From assembly GCA_905221605.1 (NCBI GenBank), contig CAJNDS010002805.1, positions 103,501 to 167,500 on the forward strand: a stretch of 64,000 bases of DNA, given 5' to 3'. Every line of letters starts with the position of its first letter. The stretch's first letter is position 1. A program made the position numbers and the translations under genes. The notes under the pieces were generated by a model. It did not search any database. It had not been told where the DNA came from and was given only the letters and a program-made list of their open reading frames with translations. The stretch is from Symbiodinium natans (taxonomy: Eukaryota > Sar > Dinophyceae > Suessiales > Symbiodiniaceae). Shown piece after piece: positions 51,158 to 61,071 of the stretch.

Positions 51158-52234
51158 GGGACTGCTCCTGATTAGGACTCGGGTGGGGGGGTTCGTGGGG
51201 GGGGGGGGGGGGTTAGGGCTAGGCCTTCGGGTTTAGGGTTTAGGTCGAATATGGCCCTTATATTCAGGATCTTCAATTAGGGTCCCCAAACCCAAGGGTA
51301 CAATCTTAGGTGTCCGAGGTAGAGTCCCATGATCCTGACTGTCAAAACCTGTAATTGGTCGCCTGGGCACCTGCAACAGTCAGCTAAGCAATGTACACCG
51401 TATGTTCGCCAGGAATCTCGTGCAGTGCCTGAGGCTGCAGCCAGAGATTGATAAGAGGGGCGGTGCATATTTTTTGCCGGCAGGAGTATGCATCTGAAAG
51501 CCTGGAGCTCAACGTGCACTCCGCATGCTTCAAACGGCTTCAACTACCGAAGGTTAACCCCATGAAACCCCCGAAGTCCTCATGCTTAAACCCAACACCC
51601 CCTAAACCCCCAAAAAGCCCAAAACCCCCAAAACCGCCTAAACCACCAAAACGCCAAACCTGCCCAAAACGCCCAAAGCCCTAAACCCTAAAACTCCGAA
51701 CCCTTAAACTCCAAACCCTAAACCCTGAATCCCCCTAAACCCTAAACTCTAAACGCTTAAACCGTTAAACCATACACCCTGAAACCCTAAACCCTGCCCT
51801 AAACCCCTAAACCCCACTAAAACTCCAAAGCCCCCAAAACACTCTAAACCCAAAACCCCAAACCCAAAAACCCCAAACCCTAACCCAAAACCCAAAACCC
51901 CAAACCAAAACCCCCCTAAGCCCTGAACCCAAAAACCCTAAACCCCCTAAACCCCCTGAACCCTCAACCCTACACCCCAAAACCCAAAACCCCAAAATCC
52001 TAAACCCTAACCCCCCAAAACCCTCAACCTCAAAACCCAAACCCTCAAACCCTGAGCCCGAAACCCTTGAACACAAAACCCCTGGACCCTGAACCCTGAA
52101 CCCTAAACCCCTAAATCCCAAAACCCCAAAACGCCAAACCCCAAACCGCCAAACCCCCAAACCCCAAACCTCCTAAACCCCCAAACCCCCTAAACCCTCA
52201 AACCCCCAAACCCCCAAACCCCCAAACCCCCAAA

Positions 52235-52402
52235 CCCTAAACCCTAAACCCTAAACCCTAAACCCTAAACCCTAAACCCTAAACCCTACACCCTACACCC
52301 TAAACCCTAAACCCTAAACCCTAAACCCTAAACCCTAAACCCTAAACCCTAAACCCTAAACCCTAAACCCTAAACCCTAAACCCTAAACCCTAAACCCTA
52401 AA
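52235..52402. repeat. CCCTAAA array (donor side of A14)
   Basis: About 24 heptamers ending exactly at exon A14. Read in gene sense, the intron starts GTTTAGGG directly at the donor. Confidence 0.95.
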
Positions 52403-52403
52403 C

Positions 52404-52444
52404 TGAGACGAGCATCGATCTGCATCTCATGGCTCTCCCGGAGC
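52404..52444 (-). CDS. Gene A candidate exon A14 (coiled-coil)
   Basis: Reads LRESHEMQIDARL with acceptor CGCCCCAG and donor CTCA|GTTTAGGG. It sits between two of the most regular arrays in the window (52235-52402 and 52495-52598), the clearest view of the exon-between-inverted-arrays layout. Confidence 0.7.
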
Positions 52445-52494
52445 CTGGGGCGACTTTGTGGCTTCGGATACCCCCCAAGCCCTTTGAGGGGGTT

Positions 52495-52598
52495 TAGGGT
52501 TTAGGGTTTAGGGTTTAGGGTTTAGGGTTTAGGGTTTAGGGTTTAGGGTTTAGGGTTTAGGGTTTAGGGTTTAGGGTTTAGGGTTTAGGGTTTAGGGG
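52495..52598. repeat. TTTAGGG array (acceptor side of A14)
   Basis: About 14 perfect heptamers in the opposite orientation to the array on the other side of exon A14. Confidence 0.95.
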
Positions 52599-52738
52599 GT
52601 AAGCTAGGCTTATTTAGGCTTGAGGGTGAGTTTAGGGGCTTCTTTGGGCTCAGGGGGTTTTAGGGTTGAGGTGCAGGGTTTAGGGTTTAGGGTTTAGGCT
52701 TTCGGGTTAGGTGTAGTTGGGTAAGGGTTATCCGTCTC

Positions 52739-52793
52739 ATTGGTCCAGGCGCTCGGACAGCTGCAGCGCTTCAGCTTCCAAGATGTGAATCCG
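52739..52793 (-). CDS. Gene A candidate exon A15 (coiled-coil)
   Basis: 18 codons plus one base: RIHILEAEALQLSERLDQ. Acceptor CAGGGCAG; GA donor CAAT|GAGACGG. Confidence 0.7.
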
Positions 52794-53455
52794 CTGCCCT
52801 GACCTTCGGGACACGTGAAAAGAGCGAAGGGCGAACCCCAAACCCTAAACCCTAAACCCTACACCCTACACCCTAAACCCTAAACCCTAAACCCTGAAAC
52901 CTAAACCCTAAAGAAACCTTTATTCTAAAGTCGTAAACACGATCAGCCCATCGACCCGGGGAGTTCGGTGCTTTGAAGGGTTCTATAGGTTGGTTGTCCA
53001 AAAAAACCTCTCCGGGGCACCGACATGCAGACTACTGAAGCGTGTGCACACACACATATCTCTATACATATATATATATATACACGTGTATCTATGCAGG
53101 CATATGTATATGTACATACACACTCACATGAATACATCTAGTGCTTCTTCATACGGATCTCGGCGGGTCCCTTCTCAACCGTTCGAAAGTTCCGTAACTG
53201 CGGATTAAACACCTGCCCGCGGCGTGGTACATTAGGACCTCTGCCAAGCATCATGATGCTAATTACTGCAGAACCTTGCGTGCAACAATCCGCAGCTTCG
53301 AAGGTGGATAGCTGCGAGAAGAGTGCAGTTATTTTGCGTCCTGTCTTCGACATCTTTCTGTTGTTGTGATCTCAGAAAGCCGAGACTGGCTGCCATGCAA
53401 GGTACGACTGTTTACAGATGCACACAACTGCAGGCATCGTGTGAGCAATACAGAA

Positions 53456-53559
53456 CTACTAATTGCTTAAGAACCCCCAAAAAACAAAAAACATTCTTCC
53501 TTATGAGGGCAATATAGGGATGATTATTTTTCTTTTGGGGTTCTTTCGCAAATAGTAGA
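53456..53559. mobile_element. M1-family MITE, copy 6
   Basis: CTACTAATTGCTTAAGAACC at the left; GGGTTCTTTCGCAAATAGTAG-type right end. Centre has CTTATGAGGGCAATATAGGG. Confidence 0.8.
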
Positions 53560-54182
53560 GAAGGCCGCATCACAAGTTGCGCCGGGACCCTCACCGTCTG
53601 GGACTGTTTCATATTGCTACAAGGACGGCGACCTCTACAAAAGCGCCTCCCTCCCTCTCACCCAAATAATACGTATGCATACACACAAGCGCACGCACGC
53701 GCGCACTCGCACGCACATGCACGCACAGATAAAAGCGTTGCCAAGACGTACAGCGCGGAAGGCACCCTTGCACCATCGCCTCTACTGTTTTTCCTTGGGG
53801 GCGGGAGGTGAATGTTCTGCAACCCCCTGGAAGAATCAAGAAAGTCCCTCCTAAACCCTTGAAACTCCTGAACAGTACTGCATGTCAGGCTGCTGCGTGT
53901 TCGCATGGTGTACGGAAAGCTCCTCGCAGAAGGAACACGCCGTGAGAGGATGGGGAAGAGGGTACAGGGGCTTATAGGCTTAGGGATCCCGACAGGGTTT
54001 AGGGTTTAAAGGATTAGGGTTCACGGGATGTACCTTTTCGTTCTTATACCGGCAGGGTTTGAGTGCAGAGGCTTCGCAAGCCCTGCAAACCCTCAATCCT
54101 AGACCCTAGACACCTCAAACCCTCAACCCCTCAACCCTCAACCCTCGACCCTGAGTAGTGCACCCCAGGGGTATGCCCTCAC

Positions 54183-54213
54183 CGCGTCCTGCTGCATGCG
54201 CACAACATCTTGC
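54183..54213 (-). CDS. Gene A candidate micro-exon A16
   Basis: Ten codons plus one base, QDVVRMQQDA. Acceptor AAGCACAG; donor GCG|GTGAGG. Supported mainly by splice signals and by likeness to neighbours. Confidence 0.5.
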
Positions 54214-54814
54214 CTGTGCTTTGAGGGCTTAGGGGGGTTTAAGGTTTGGGGTTTATGGTTAGGGTCTAGGGTTTAGGGTTTAGGGCTTAGGGCTTAGGGT
54301 CTAGGGCTTAGGGTTTAGGGATGTTGGCATAAATATATATATATATATATATATCCGTATAATTTGTTAATAGGGCTTGGGGCTCTTGACGGCAGCCAAG
54401 AATGGGCCTAATTGCCCAGTCCGTTTCCTACGTTTAGGGTGGAGGATTTAGGGTTATGGTATATGATACTGGGTTTCGGGACATGGTGTAGTAGGGCGTC
54501 GGGTTGAGGGTATACGGAAGTAGGAGTTTAGGGTTGAGGGCTTCGGATTAACACCAGGGGAGAAGCCGCTCCTTCTTCTAAAAAAACAAAATATTCACAA
54601 TAAAAACCGACTCTCCCTTATCAGAACAACTTCGTAGGGATTGCTATCTTCTGCTTTTTTGGGGGGGCTTGAGAACTTGAGGAAATAGTAGCTTAGGGTC
54701 GCCACCCGGTTGAGTTGCGGAGCGCGGAAGCAGATCACCAAGATCTCACCCTTGCAAAAACTCCTAGCGCATTTCGGCCCGGAGCCCTAATCCACAATTT
54801 CTATACTCCCCTTA

Positions 54815-54893
54815 GAACCTTAGCACAAATCATCCGTTTAATATCCTCTTCGGCTTTATATGAACAAAAAATACAAAATAATTCCCCAGGGGG
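54815..54893. repeat. M10 dispersed repeat, copy 2
   Basis: AGAACCTTA ... TTTAATATCC ... ATAATTCCCCAGGGGG, the same order as 25407-25486. Lies directly beside exon A17. Confidence 0.65.
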
Positions 54894-54923
54894 CTGTAGA
54901 TTTAGGGTTTGGGGTTCATTCAC

Positions 54924-54990
54924 CAAGGCACTTGAGCTCTGCGTGCTCGGCTTCGACTCCCGCCAACCTTTGCTCCAAGTCGGAATGGTT
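54924..54990 (-). CDS. Gene A candidate exon A17 (coiled-coil)
   Basis: 22 codons plus one base: NHSDLEQRLAGVEAEHAELK then CL. Acceptor AGTGCAAG; donor G|GTGAATG. Clear heptads. Confidence 0.75.
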
Positions 54991-55041
54991 CTTGCACTTA
55001 CAAGCACTCAACAAAAGGACGGTCTGTTCTAGTGGCATACT

Positions 55042-55157
55042 TTGGGATGTTCCCCCTTATACTACCATTCCTACATGGGGATTCTAATGGGGGGGGGGGG
55101 GGGGTGGGGTATCATATTCCCTGTGAGGGCCTGTTAGTGTCAGGGGGAACATCCCAA
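55042..55157. mobile_element. M2-family MITE, copy 4
   Basis: TTGGGATGTTCCCCCTTATA at the left; GTCAGGGGGAACATCCCAA at the right, so about 20 bp of near-perfect inverted end. A poly-G run sits in the centre. Confidence 0.9.
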
Positions 55158-55603
55158 AGAATACTGCGTAACGCCCACCTACCTTGCACATGCGCCGGCA
55201 CACGACTTCAGAGAGATGCCTCAAAAGATGCTGATCCTATACACACATATATATATATACATATGGAGGTTTACGATACTACGCTCTAAGGTTTAGGGTT
55301 TCCGAAGCTTGGGGGTACCTTTTTGGGGGATCCTTACCGTAAGAGCATCTTATTCTTTGGGGGGTCGATCTTCGAGGTGCCCTATTCTCGTAAGCTCCCA
55401 ACATCATGCCATCACGGTGGCTTCTGGTTTCACTGGGTTTAGGGTTTAGGGTTAAGGGTTTAGGGTTTAGGGTTTGGGGTTTAGGGTTGCCCGTCAGTGC
55501 AGTCCATCGCATTTTAGACATCCTGTGACCACACCCTCCTGAGCCACGACTTTTGTTCCGGGAGCCATTTTGTCCTCATATTTTATTGTTAATTATTCTC
55601 ATC

Positions 55604-55691
55604 TTTGGATGTTCCCCCTTAATAGGGATGACAACAAAGGGTACTTTAAACCCTCTCAAGGACTGTTAGTGTAAAGGGGGAAACATCCCAA
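55604..55691. mobile_element. M2-family MITE, copy 5
   Basis: TTGGATGTTCCCCCTTAATA at the left; GGGGGAAACATCCCAA at the right. One base is lost at the left end and one gained at the right. Confidence 0.8.
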
Positions 55692-55740
55692 TTCTCATTA
55701 TTCTTGCCTTATTGTTGTTATTAATATGTTTTGGGGGCAT

Positions 55741-55789
55741 CCCCCTGCTCTGGCGTTTGACTTCGGGGAACTTGAGCTTCAGTCGAGTT
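55741..55789 (-). CDS. Gene A candidate exon A18
   Basis: Reads NSTEAQVPRSQTPEQG after acceptor CCTTGCAG. The donor is uncertain (GA or GG-rich). Polar, linker-like peptide. Confidence 0.55.
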
Positions 55790-56080
55790 CTGCAAGGCAT
55801 CGCGCCACTGTTACGGGGCACTATTTAAAGCTAATCATGTTTGTTCCTTTTTGGGTTTATACCTTCATAAACTGATGAGCTTCAACAATGACCCAGTGAT
55901 TGCAGCTCTGCCTATGAGCCAGGTCCCCGAAGTTCGTCCGCCCCTAAACCGAACCCTAAACCCTGAACCCTCAACCCTGAACCCTGAAACCGAACCCCTA
56001 AACCCTAAACCCTGAACCCTAAACCCTAAACCCTGAACCCTAAACCCTAAACCCTGAACCCTAAATCCTAAACCCTGAAC

Positions 56081-56147
56081 CCGGTGATGTGAGAGCCCTG
56101 GCCTGCCTTTGCGCGTCGGGCCTGTCGACATCGCCAAACAACTTCAT
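56081..56147 (-). CDS. Gene A candidate exon A19
   Basis: Reads MKLFGDVDRPDAQRQARALT then SP, with donor G|GTTCAGGGTTTAGGG. It begins with an ATG, so it may be the first exon, but a GAAG acceptor inside is also possible. The CCCTAAA array holding element B lies just upstream in gene sense. Confidence 0.55.
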
Positions 56148-56229
56148 GCAGCATGCCGTAACCCATGCCGATGTATTTACATGTCACCCTGAACCCTAAA
56201 CCCTAAACCCTAAACCCTAAACCCTAAAC

Positions 56230-59200
56230 ACATACCGAGGCATCTCGCGTTTAGATTACGTTTTGTTGAACGCGCCAGCTTGGCAGTTTTGCCGAGGTTT
56301 CAGTATAGACCCAAGAGGGTATACTGATCACGCGGAACTTTTTGTGTCTTTTGATGTCCCCACAAGCATGCCGGTTGTCATGGGTTGGAAGATGCCCAAA
56401 GATCTTCAGTCACTGCCTGGCTTCCTTAAAGCATTCGCGCAGGCCCATGTTGATGATGACTGCGCAGCCAAATTTTGGCACGTTTTGCAAAATGGTGACG
56501 TTGATGCTGCGTTGTCCACTTTCTCTCAGACTTTTGAAAGAACAGCTGAACAAACGTATGGAGCGACTTTTGGTCAGCGTTTACCGGCAGCATGCGGTGG
56601 TCGTGCAAAGGGCTGCATGGTGCCGATTCGCCCAGGTCGTGTCCGTGCTTTAGTTGATGGTTCATTTGCTACTGATAGGGTTGTCGTTGGAAAGCGTTTG
56701 CGAGTGCTTCGTTTAGTCCTTGAACTGACGCATCTGCGTGCCAAGTGTGATGTTCGGCCTTCTGCGGCATGCCATAACCTGTGGCGTAAGATTTGCGCCG
56801 CGCCAGGGTTTCCGGGCGGGTTTAGGGAATGGGTGTTGAGTAATGATTTGGTAAATTTGGTACCTGTGAATGTCCCAAGTCTTGCGTGGTTGCAAACGCT
56901 GGCCTCAGCATTGCGCCAAGAAGCAGAGCAATGGGATGTTCTTGTTAAGAAGCAAAGGGCTCACCGAATTGCTGCAGCCATGCAGGCTGATTGGTCTTCA
57001 GGTGGCCGTTGTCACGCGAGAGCCATTAAAGACGAGCAGCTTCCCCCACTCAACAGTCTTGCTCTGTCTGAAACTGTACATGTGAGTTGCAGGCGGGTTT
57101 CCAAGGGCTCTCCGGCTAAGTTCACTCTAGTTCATGGCCAGGAACCCATCCCGGGAACTGTCTGGGTTTTCGGGCCTACTCGGTGTAGGGTTACTTCGTT
57201 TTGCCAAGGTGTGGTCACACTTGACAGGCCAATGTCGAGTGCCATGTACTGCAAATCCGTCAAACAACAAACATGGTGCGCCAACCCGTACTCCGTTTTC
57301 CAGTGCGTGGCAAGTTTTTGGGATGGGTTTCGGTTGGCAGATAGACAGATTGACCTTGATTTTCTGCAGCATGTGACGAACCACTTACCGGAGCTAGACA
57401 AGTTTGATCCAATCATCACACTTTCTGAACTACAGTGGGCCTTGAAAACGTCAAAAAATGGTACCGCCCGGGGCTTAGATGGTTTTTCGGTGCCAGAACT
57501 AAAAGCCATGCCTCATAACCTTCAACTCATGTTGTTGTCACTTTTGAACCATATCACTTGTACAGGGAAATGGCCTGATAAGCTTTATGATGCAACTGTA
57601 GCGTTACTTGCCAAAATAGCGCAGCCGGCAAGTGCCAAAGATGCAAGGCCTATCACTGTCCTTGCAACGTTGTACCGCGTGTGGGCACGATGCATTGCTG
57701 CTAAGATATATTCCCATTTGTTACCCTTTCTGCCGCCAGAGTTGTACGGGTCGATACCAGGCAAATCTGCAATGGATCTTGCTTGGATCCTTCAGAATGA
57801 GGTAGAGACGGCGCTTCATACCAATCAACATGTAGCTGGGTTCTCCCTAGATTTAAGCAAGGCATACAACACTATCTCTAGGCACGCTGTTCGTGTCTTG
57901 GCAAAGCGACTTGGTTGGCCGGAAACGGTCATTGATGCATATCAGAACTTTTTGTTCGGTGTCCGCCGGCATTTCCGTGTTGCAGAGCATCTGTTTCCAC
58001 CCCGCGTTAGCAAAGTAGGAGTTCCAGAGGGTTGTCCGCTTGCAGTCTTGTCCATGATTATCGTTACTTGGGCAGTTTCTGGGCAAGTTCAGGCTTGTCA
58101 TGACATACCGCTGCGCTCCTATGTTGATAACTGGCGTGTCCAAGCACCTTCCCCGCAACTTGCGTGTGCTGCTACAAGTACTGTTGCTGCCTCCACGCAA
58201 AAACTGGGTATGACTCTGTCCATGGATAAACTAGTAGGGTATGCTACGCACAAAAAGTTTCGTGGTTTTTTGCGGCAGTTTGTTCTAGAGGGGTCTAGAG
58301 TCACTGTTGCGCATGATTTTGCGGATTTGGGTGTACAGTTTTGCGCTCGGCGTGCTGCGTGTGCAAAAGGGGTTCAAGACAGGGTTGACCGAAACGGCGT
58401 CAAACTTGACAGACTCCAAACCATGCCCTGGAGTCTCGCCAGAAAAGTTGCTTGTTTGACAAAGTTTATTTTCCCGTCAGTTTTTTATGGGTCTGAGATC
58501 AGTTCGGTGTCGGTCTCTGCACTTAGGGGCTTCAGGGGTAAATGCAACAAGGCCTTGTGGGGCCCGAAGAACCAGCGCAATCACTTTTTGGCCCCTTTGC
58601 TTGGTGCAGGAGAAGTGTATGAGCCTTTTTTATACGTCTTCAAGAAGCGTTGGGCCACTCTGAAACGCGTGTGGGCACGATATCCGAGTATTTGCTGTAA
58701 CTGGAACGCTTTGCTTGAAGGCCCAGCTCTCCAGGGTGGAGGCCCGTTGACGTACTTTTTTGCTGACCTTCGTAGCGTAGGGTGGGATCCGCTTCCTGAT
58801 GGCTTGATTGCCGTTCCTGACCATGACAATTTGAGTATACTTCTCTCTAATTGGGATGTTGTGTACAGTCAAGTTCTTGTCGCCTGGCAACGTCATGTTG
58901 TGACAAAAGTACAGGGCTATAAGGGTTTGCAGGGGCTTTCGGGTTTTTCGGTCTCTTTGGTTCGTGGTGTGCTCAGCACAGATCAGGGTTATGATGCCCA
59001 GGTTGCAAACTATTCTTGTGGCGCGATTGTGCCTGCGTCCAGACGCAAGCACTTTACTTCACAGGATGATCTGCAGTGCCCGTTTTGTCAAGCTGAACTT
59101 TCAATTAAGCACATGCTTCTGGGCTGCCCGGCCACCTTGCAGTGTCGGGAAGCGCTGCAGATACCGTCAGATTTGTCGGACTTTGAATTGCTGTGGGGCC

Positions 59201-60600
59201 TGTTTAGGACCCCGCCTGAAGTTGAACAGTACCACACCCTTTTGCGTGATCTTAATTGGAAGCCTGTCCCTAAACTTTTTGTAGGTCAGGAGGTTCATTT
59301 GTTTACAGATGGGTCTACGCAGCAACCTAAAAACTCCATTCTCAGCCTGTCTGCTTGGGCTGTCGTGCTCGCAGAACCTGGGAAGTTGAATGGGGCCTGC
59401 GTGCTGCGTGACTTTGTCCCGGGGCAGCATCACACAAACAACAGGGCGGAACTTTATGGAGTGCTGGCTGCAGTTCTTCTTGGGGACGGGGGTACTGTCT
59501 ACTCTGATTCAAAAATTTCCGTTGATGGTTTTGGTCTGTTGTTAAAATATGGCTTCGATGCACTCGTGCGGTCACAATACAGCAACTTAGACATTTGGTT
59601 TGCAATCCATGAAGCCCTTTTGCAATGCCATGGTACTTGGCGAATCGTGAAAGTTAAAAGTCATCAAGCCTGGCACTCGGCGCCTGACGACTGGCATGCT
59701 TGGCTATGGTATCATAATGACATGGCAGATGAATTTGCTAAAGCAGTTCTCCTGCCGAAAGATTGCCCAGCTGTGCAGCACCACCGGAGCGCAGTTCAAG
59801 CATTTGACCGCACTTGCCGCGCGCAGCGATTGGTTTACAAGTTGCACCGAGGGGTTGCTGATGTTTTCCAATCTAAGTCCCGCATTACGAAGCAGGCCCC
59901 ACATGACCTGTTTTCTGATCGTTCTTTGCAATCTTTGCAAGCCCAATTTCAAGATAGAGTTGGTATGATGGTTGCTGATGTAGGTGTTGTGTTTCCGAAA
60001 GGCTGCCTCCCTAACTGGGATACCTTCTTGCTTTGTGCACCCTTTGCGCAGCTGCTCTTTGCTTGGTGTTCACAATGCTGCTGGGTCCCGGACGAGCAAG
60101 GTTTCTCACTTGTAGAGTTTTATCTTGCCTTCACCAGGGAGACGGGATGGCTCGCCCCTGTAAACGTGGCTAGTTGGGAGGCTGCTGCCAAACCTGCAGG
60201 TCTAAGGGATACACTTGTCAAAGCGGCCTGGGTGCATGAGGTGCAGTATCCACAGATATCTTTGTGTGCCCAGCCCTTGACGGCGCAACTGTTGGTTTTT
60301 TCGCACGTGATTCGTGCAGTGTTTTTGGCGTGTCAATGCCCATGGAAGCCCAGAGCGATGTTTGCTTTGCGTTGGCTTGGGGTCCCATGCAAGGTGCCCG
60401 CACTGACCATGCGACCCCAGTATCACCATGTTGGAGAGGTTTGTCAGAATTTATCTAGGTTATTCACCGGTCGGAAGTATCGGCAAGTTCTCAAACAGGG
60501 GTATACAGTTGTACAGAAACCAGTGGCTGCACAGATTCCCTTCCGGTCCCCTCGTGAGATCTTTAATGCTCAAAGGCGAGCCCACAGGCAGGCACGCTAG
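56230..60600 (+). CDS. Element B polyprotein: endonuclease tail, RT, RNase H
   Basis: The frame is open from the repeat junction and reads TYRGISRLDYVLLN, then GYTDHAELFVSF. These correspond to the LDY and (S)DH blocks that end the endonuclease of LINE-type elements. RT blocks follow (positions counted from 56263): GTARGLDGF, SLDLSKAYNTISRH near 528, VPEGCPLAV near 586 and RSYVDNWRV near 620. The last has Asn where the second catalytic Asp normally lies. Then comes zinc knuckle CPFCQAELSIKHMLLGC near 938. RNase H has LFTDGST near 1013, NNRAELYGV near 1058, YSDSK near 1079 and DMADEFAKA near 1152. The frame ends at TAG 60598. It is intact over 1,445 codons, so truncation may be recent. Confidence 0.9.
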   Translation, partial: TYRGISRLDYVLLNAPAWQFCRGFSIDPRGYTDHAELFVSFDVPTSMPVVMGWKMPKDLQSLPGFLKAFAQAHVDDDCAAKFWHVLQNGDVDAALSTFSQTFERTAEQTYGATFGQRLPAACGGRAKGCMVPIRPGRVRALVDGSFATDRVVVGKRLRVLRLVLELTHLRAKCDVRPSAACHNLWRKICAAPGFPGGFREWVLSNDLVNLVPVNVPSLAWLQTLASALRQEAEQWDVLVKKQRAHRIAAAMQADWSSGGRCHARAIKDEQLPPLNSLALSETVHVSCRRVSKGSPAKFTLVHGQEPIPGTVWVFGPTRCRVTSFCQGVVTLDRPMSSAMYCKSVKQQTWCANPYSVFQCVASFWDGFRLADRQIDLDFLQHVTNHLPELDKFDPIITLSELQWALKTSKNGTARGLDGFSVPELKAMPHNLQLMLLSLLNHITCTGKWPDKLYDATVALLAKIAQPASAKDARPITVLATLYRVWARCIAAKIYSHLLPFLPPELYGSIPGKSAMDLAWILQNEVETALHTNQHVAGFSLDLSKAYNTISRHAVRVLAKRLGWPETVIDAYQNFLFGVRRHFRVAEHLFPPRVSKVGVPEGCPLAVLSMIIVTWAVSGQVQACHDIPLRSYVDNWRVQAPSPQLACAATSTVAASTQKLGMTLSMDKLVGYATHKKFRGFLRQFVLEGSRVTVAHDFADLGVQFCARRAACAKGVQDRVDRNGVKLDRLQTMPWSLARKVACLTKFIFPSVFYGSEISSVSVSALRGFRGKCNKALWGPKNQRNHFLAPLLGAGEVYEPFLYVFKKRWATLKRVWARYPSICCNWNALLEGPALQGGGPLTYFFADLRSVGWDPLPDGLIAVPDHDNLSILLSNWDVVYSQVLVAWQRHVVTKVQGYKGLQGLSGFSVSLVRGVLSTDQGYDAQVANYSCGAIVPASRRKHFTSQDDLQCPFCQAELSIKHMLLGCPATLQCREALQIPSDLSDFELLWGLFRTPPEVEQYHTLLRDLNWKPVPKLFVGQEVHLFTDGSTQQPKNSILSLSAWAVVLAEPGKLNGACVLRDFVPGQHHTNNRAELYGVLAAVLLGDGGTVYSDSKISVDGFGLLLKYGFDALVRSQYSNLDIWFAIHEALLQCHGTWRIVKVKSHQAWHSAPDDWHAWLWYHNDMADEFAKAVLLPKDCPAVQHHRSAVQAFDRTCRAQRLVYKLHRGVADVFQSKSRITKQAPHDLFSDRSLQSLQAQFQDRVGMMVADVGVVFPKGCLPNWDTFLLCAPFAQLLFAWCSQCCWVPDEQGFSLVEFYLAFTRETGWLAPVNVASWEAAAKPAGLRDTLVKAAWVHEVQYPQISLCAQPLTAQLLVFSHVIRAVFLACQCPWKPRAMFALRWLGVPCKVPALTMRPQYHHVGEVCQNLSRLFTGRKYRQVLKQGYTVVQKPVAAQIPFRSPREIFNAQRRAHRQAR

Positions 60601-60681
60601 GCTACGAGCTGCTAGTTCCGTTTCTGTTACGTAGTCGGTTCCCAAGTGGTTGCTTCGGAACTGTCCGCAAGGATGCATGCA
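56230..60681 (+). mobile_element. Element B: 5'-truncated non-LTR retrotransposon
   Basis: About 4.45 kb joined at its left end to ...CCCTAAAC and at its right end to TAAACCC repeats in the same orientation. The first in-frame residues are the last part of an apurinic-type endonuclease, so about the first third of an element is missing. Any target duplication would be hidden in the array. The base composition is less GC-rich than element A. Confidence 0.85.
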
Positions 60682-60876
60682 TAAACCCTAAACCCTAAAC
60701 CCTAAACCCTAAACCCTAAACCCTAAACCCTAAACCCTAAACCCTAAACCCTAAACCCTAAACCCTAAACCCTAAACCCTAAACCCTAACCCTAAACCCT
60801 AAACCCTAAACCCTAAACCCTAAACCCTAAACCCTAACCCTAAACCCTAAACCCTAAACCCTAAACCCTAAACCCT
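60682..60876. repeat. CCCTAAA array, right of element B
   Basis: About 28 heptamers with two shortened units. It is the last telomere-like tract in the window; everything to the right is free of it. Confidence 0.95.
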
Positions 60877-61071
60877 ACAAGAGACCTTTGCTCCCAAAAG
60901 TACCAAGTAAATATCGTCATTCCAGAAGACTTTATCTCGGAGATACCAGACGCACTACATCAGAACCTCCTTGCAGGTAAGATCACAATTATTACTCGTA
61001 ATCTCAAGGGAAAAGACCCACCACCACCCCGAATTACGAGACTACGAGGAACAACGCCAGAAGAGAGATAA
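60877..61071 (+). CDS. Open frame abutting the array
   Basis: 64 codons directly after the last CCCTAAA unit, without its own ATG: SQKYQVNIVIPEDFISEIPD, ALHQNLLAGKITIITRNLKG. Protein-like composition suggests a truncated coding fragment joined to repeat, or an exon. The function is not recognised. A TTGCAG|GTAAG motif lies inside (about 60971). Confidence 0.35.
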   Translation, partial: TRDLCSQKYQVNIVIPEDFISEIPDALHQNLLAGKITIITRNLKGKDPPPPRITRLRGTTPEER

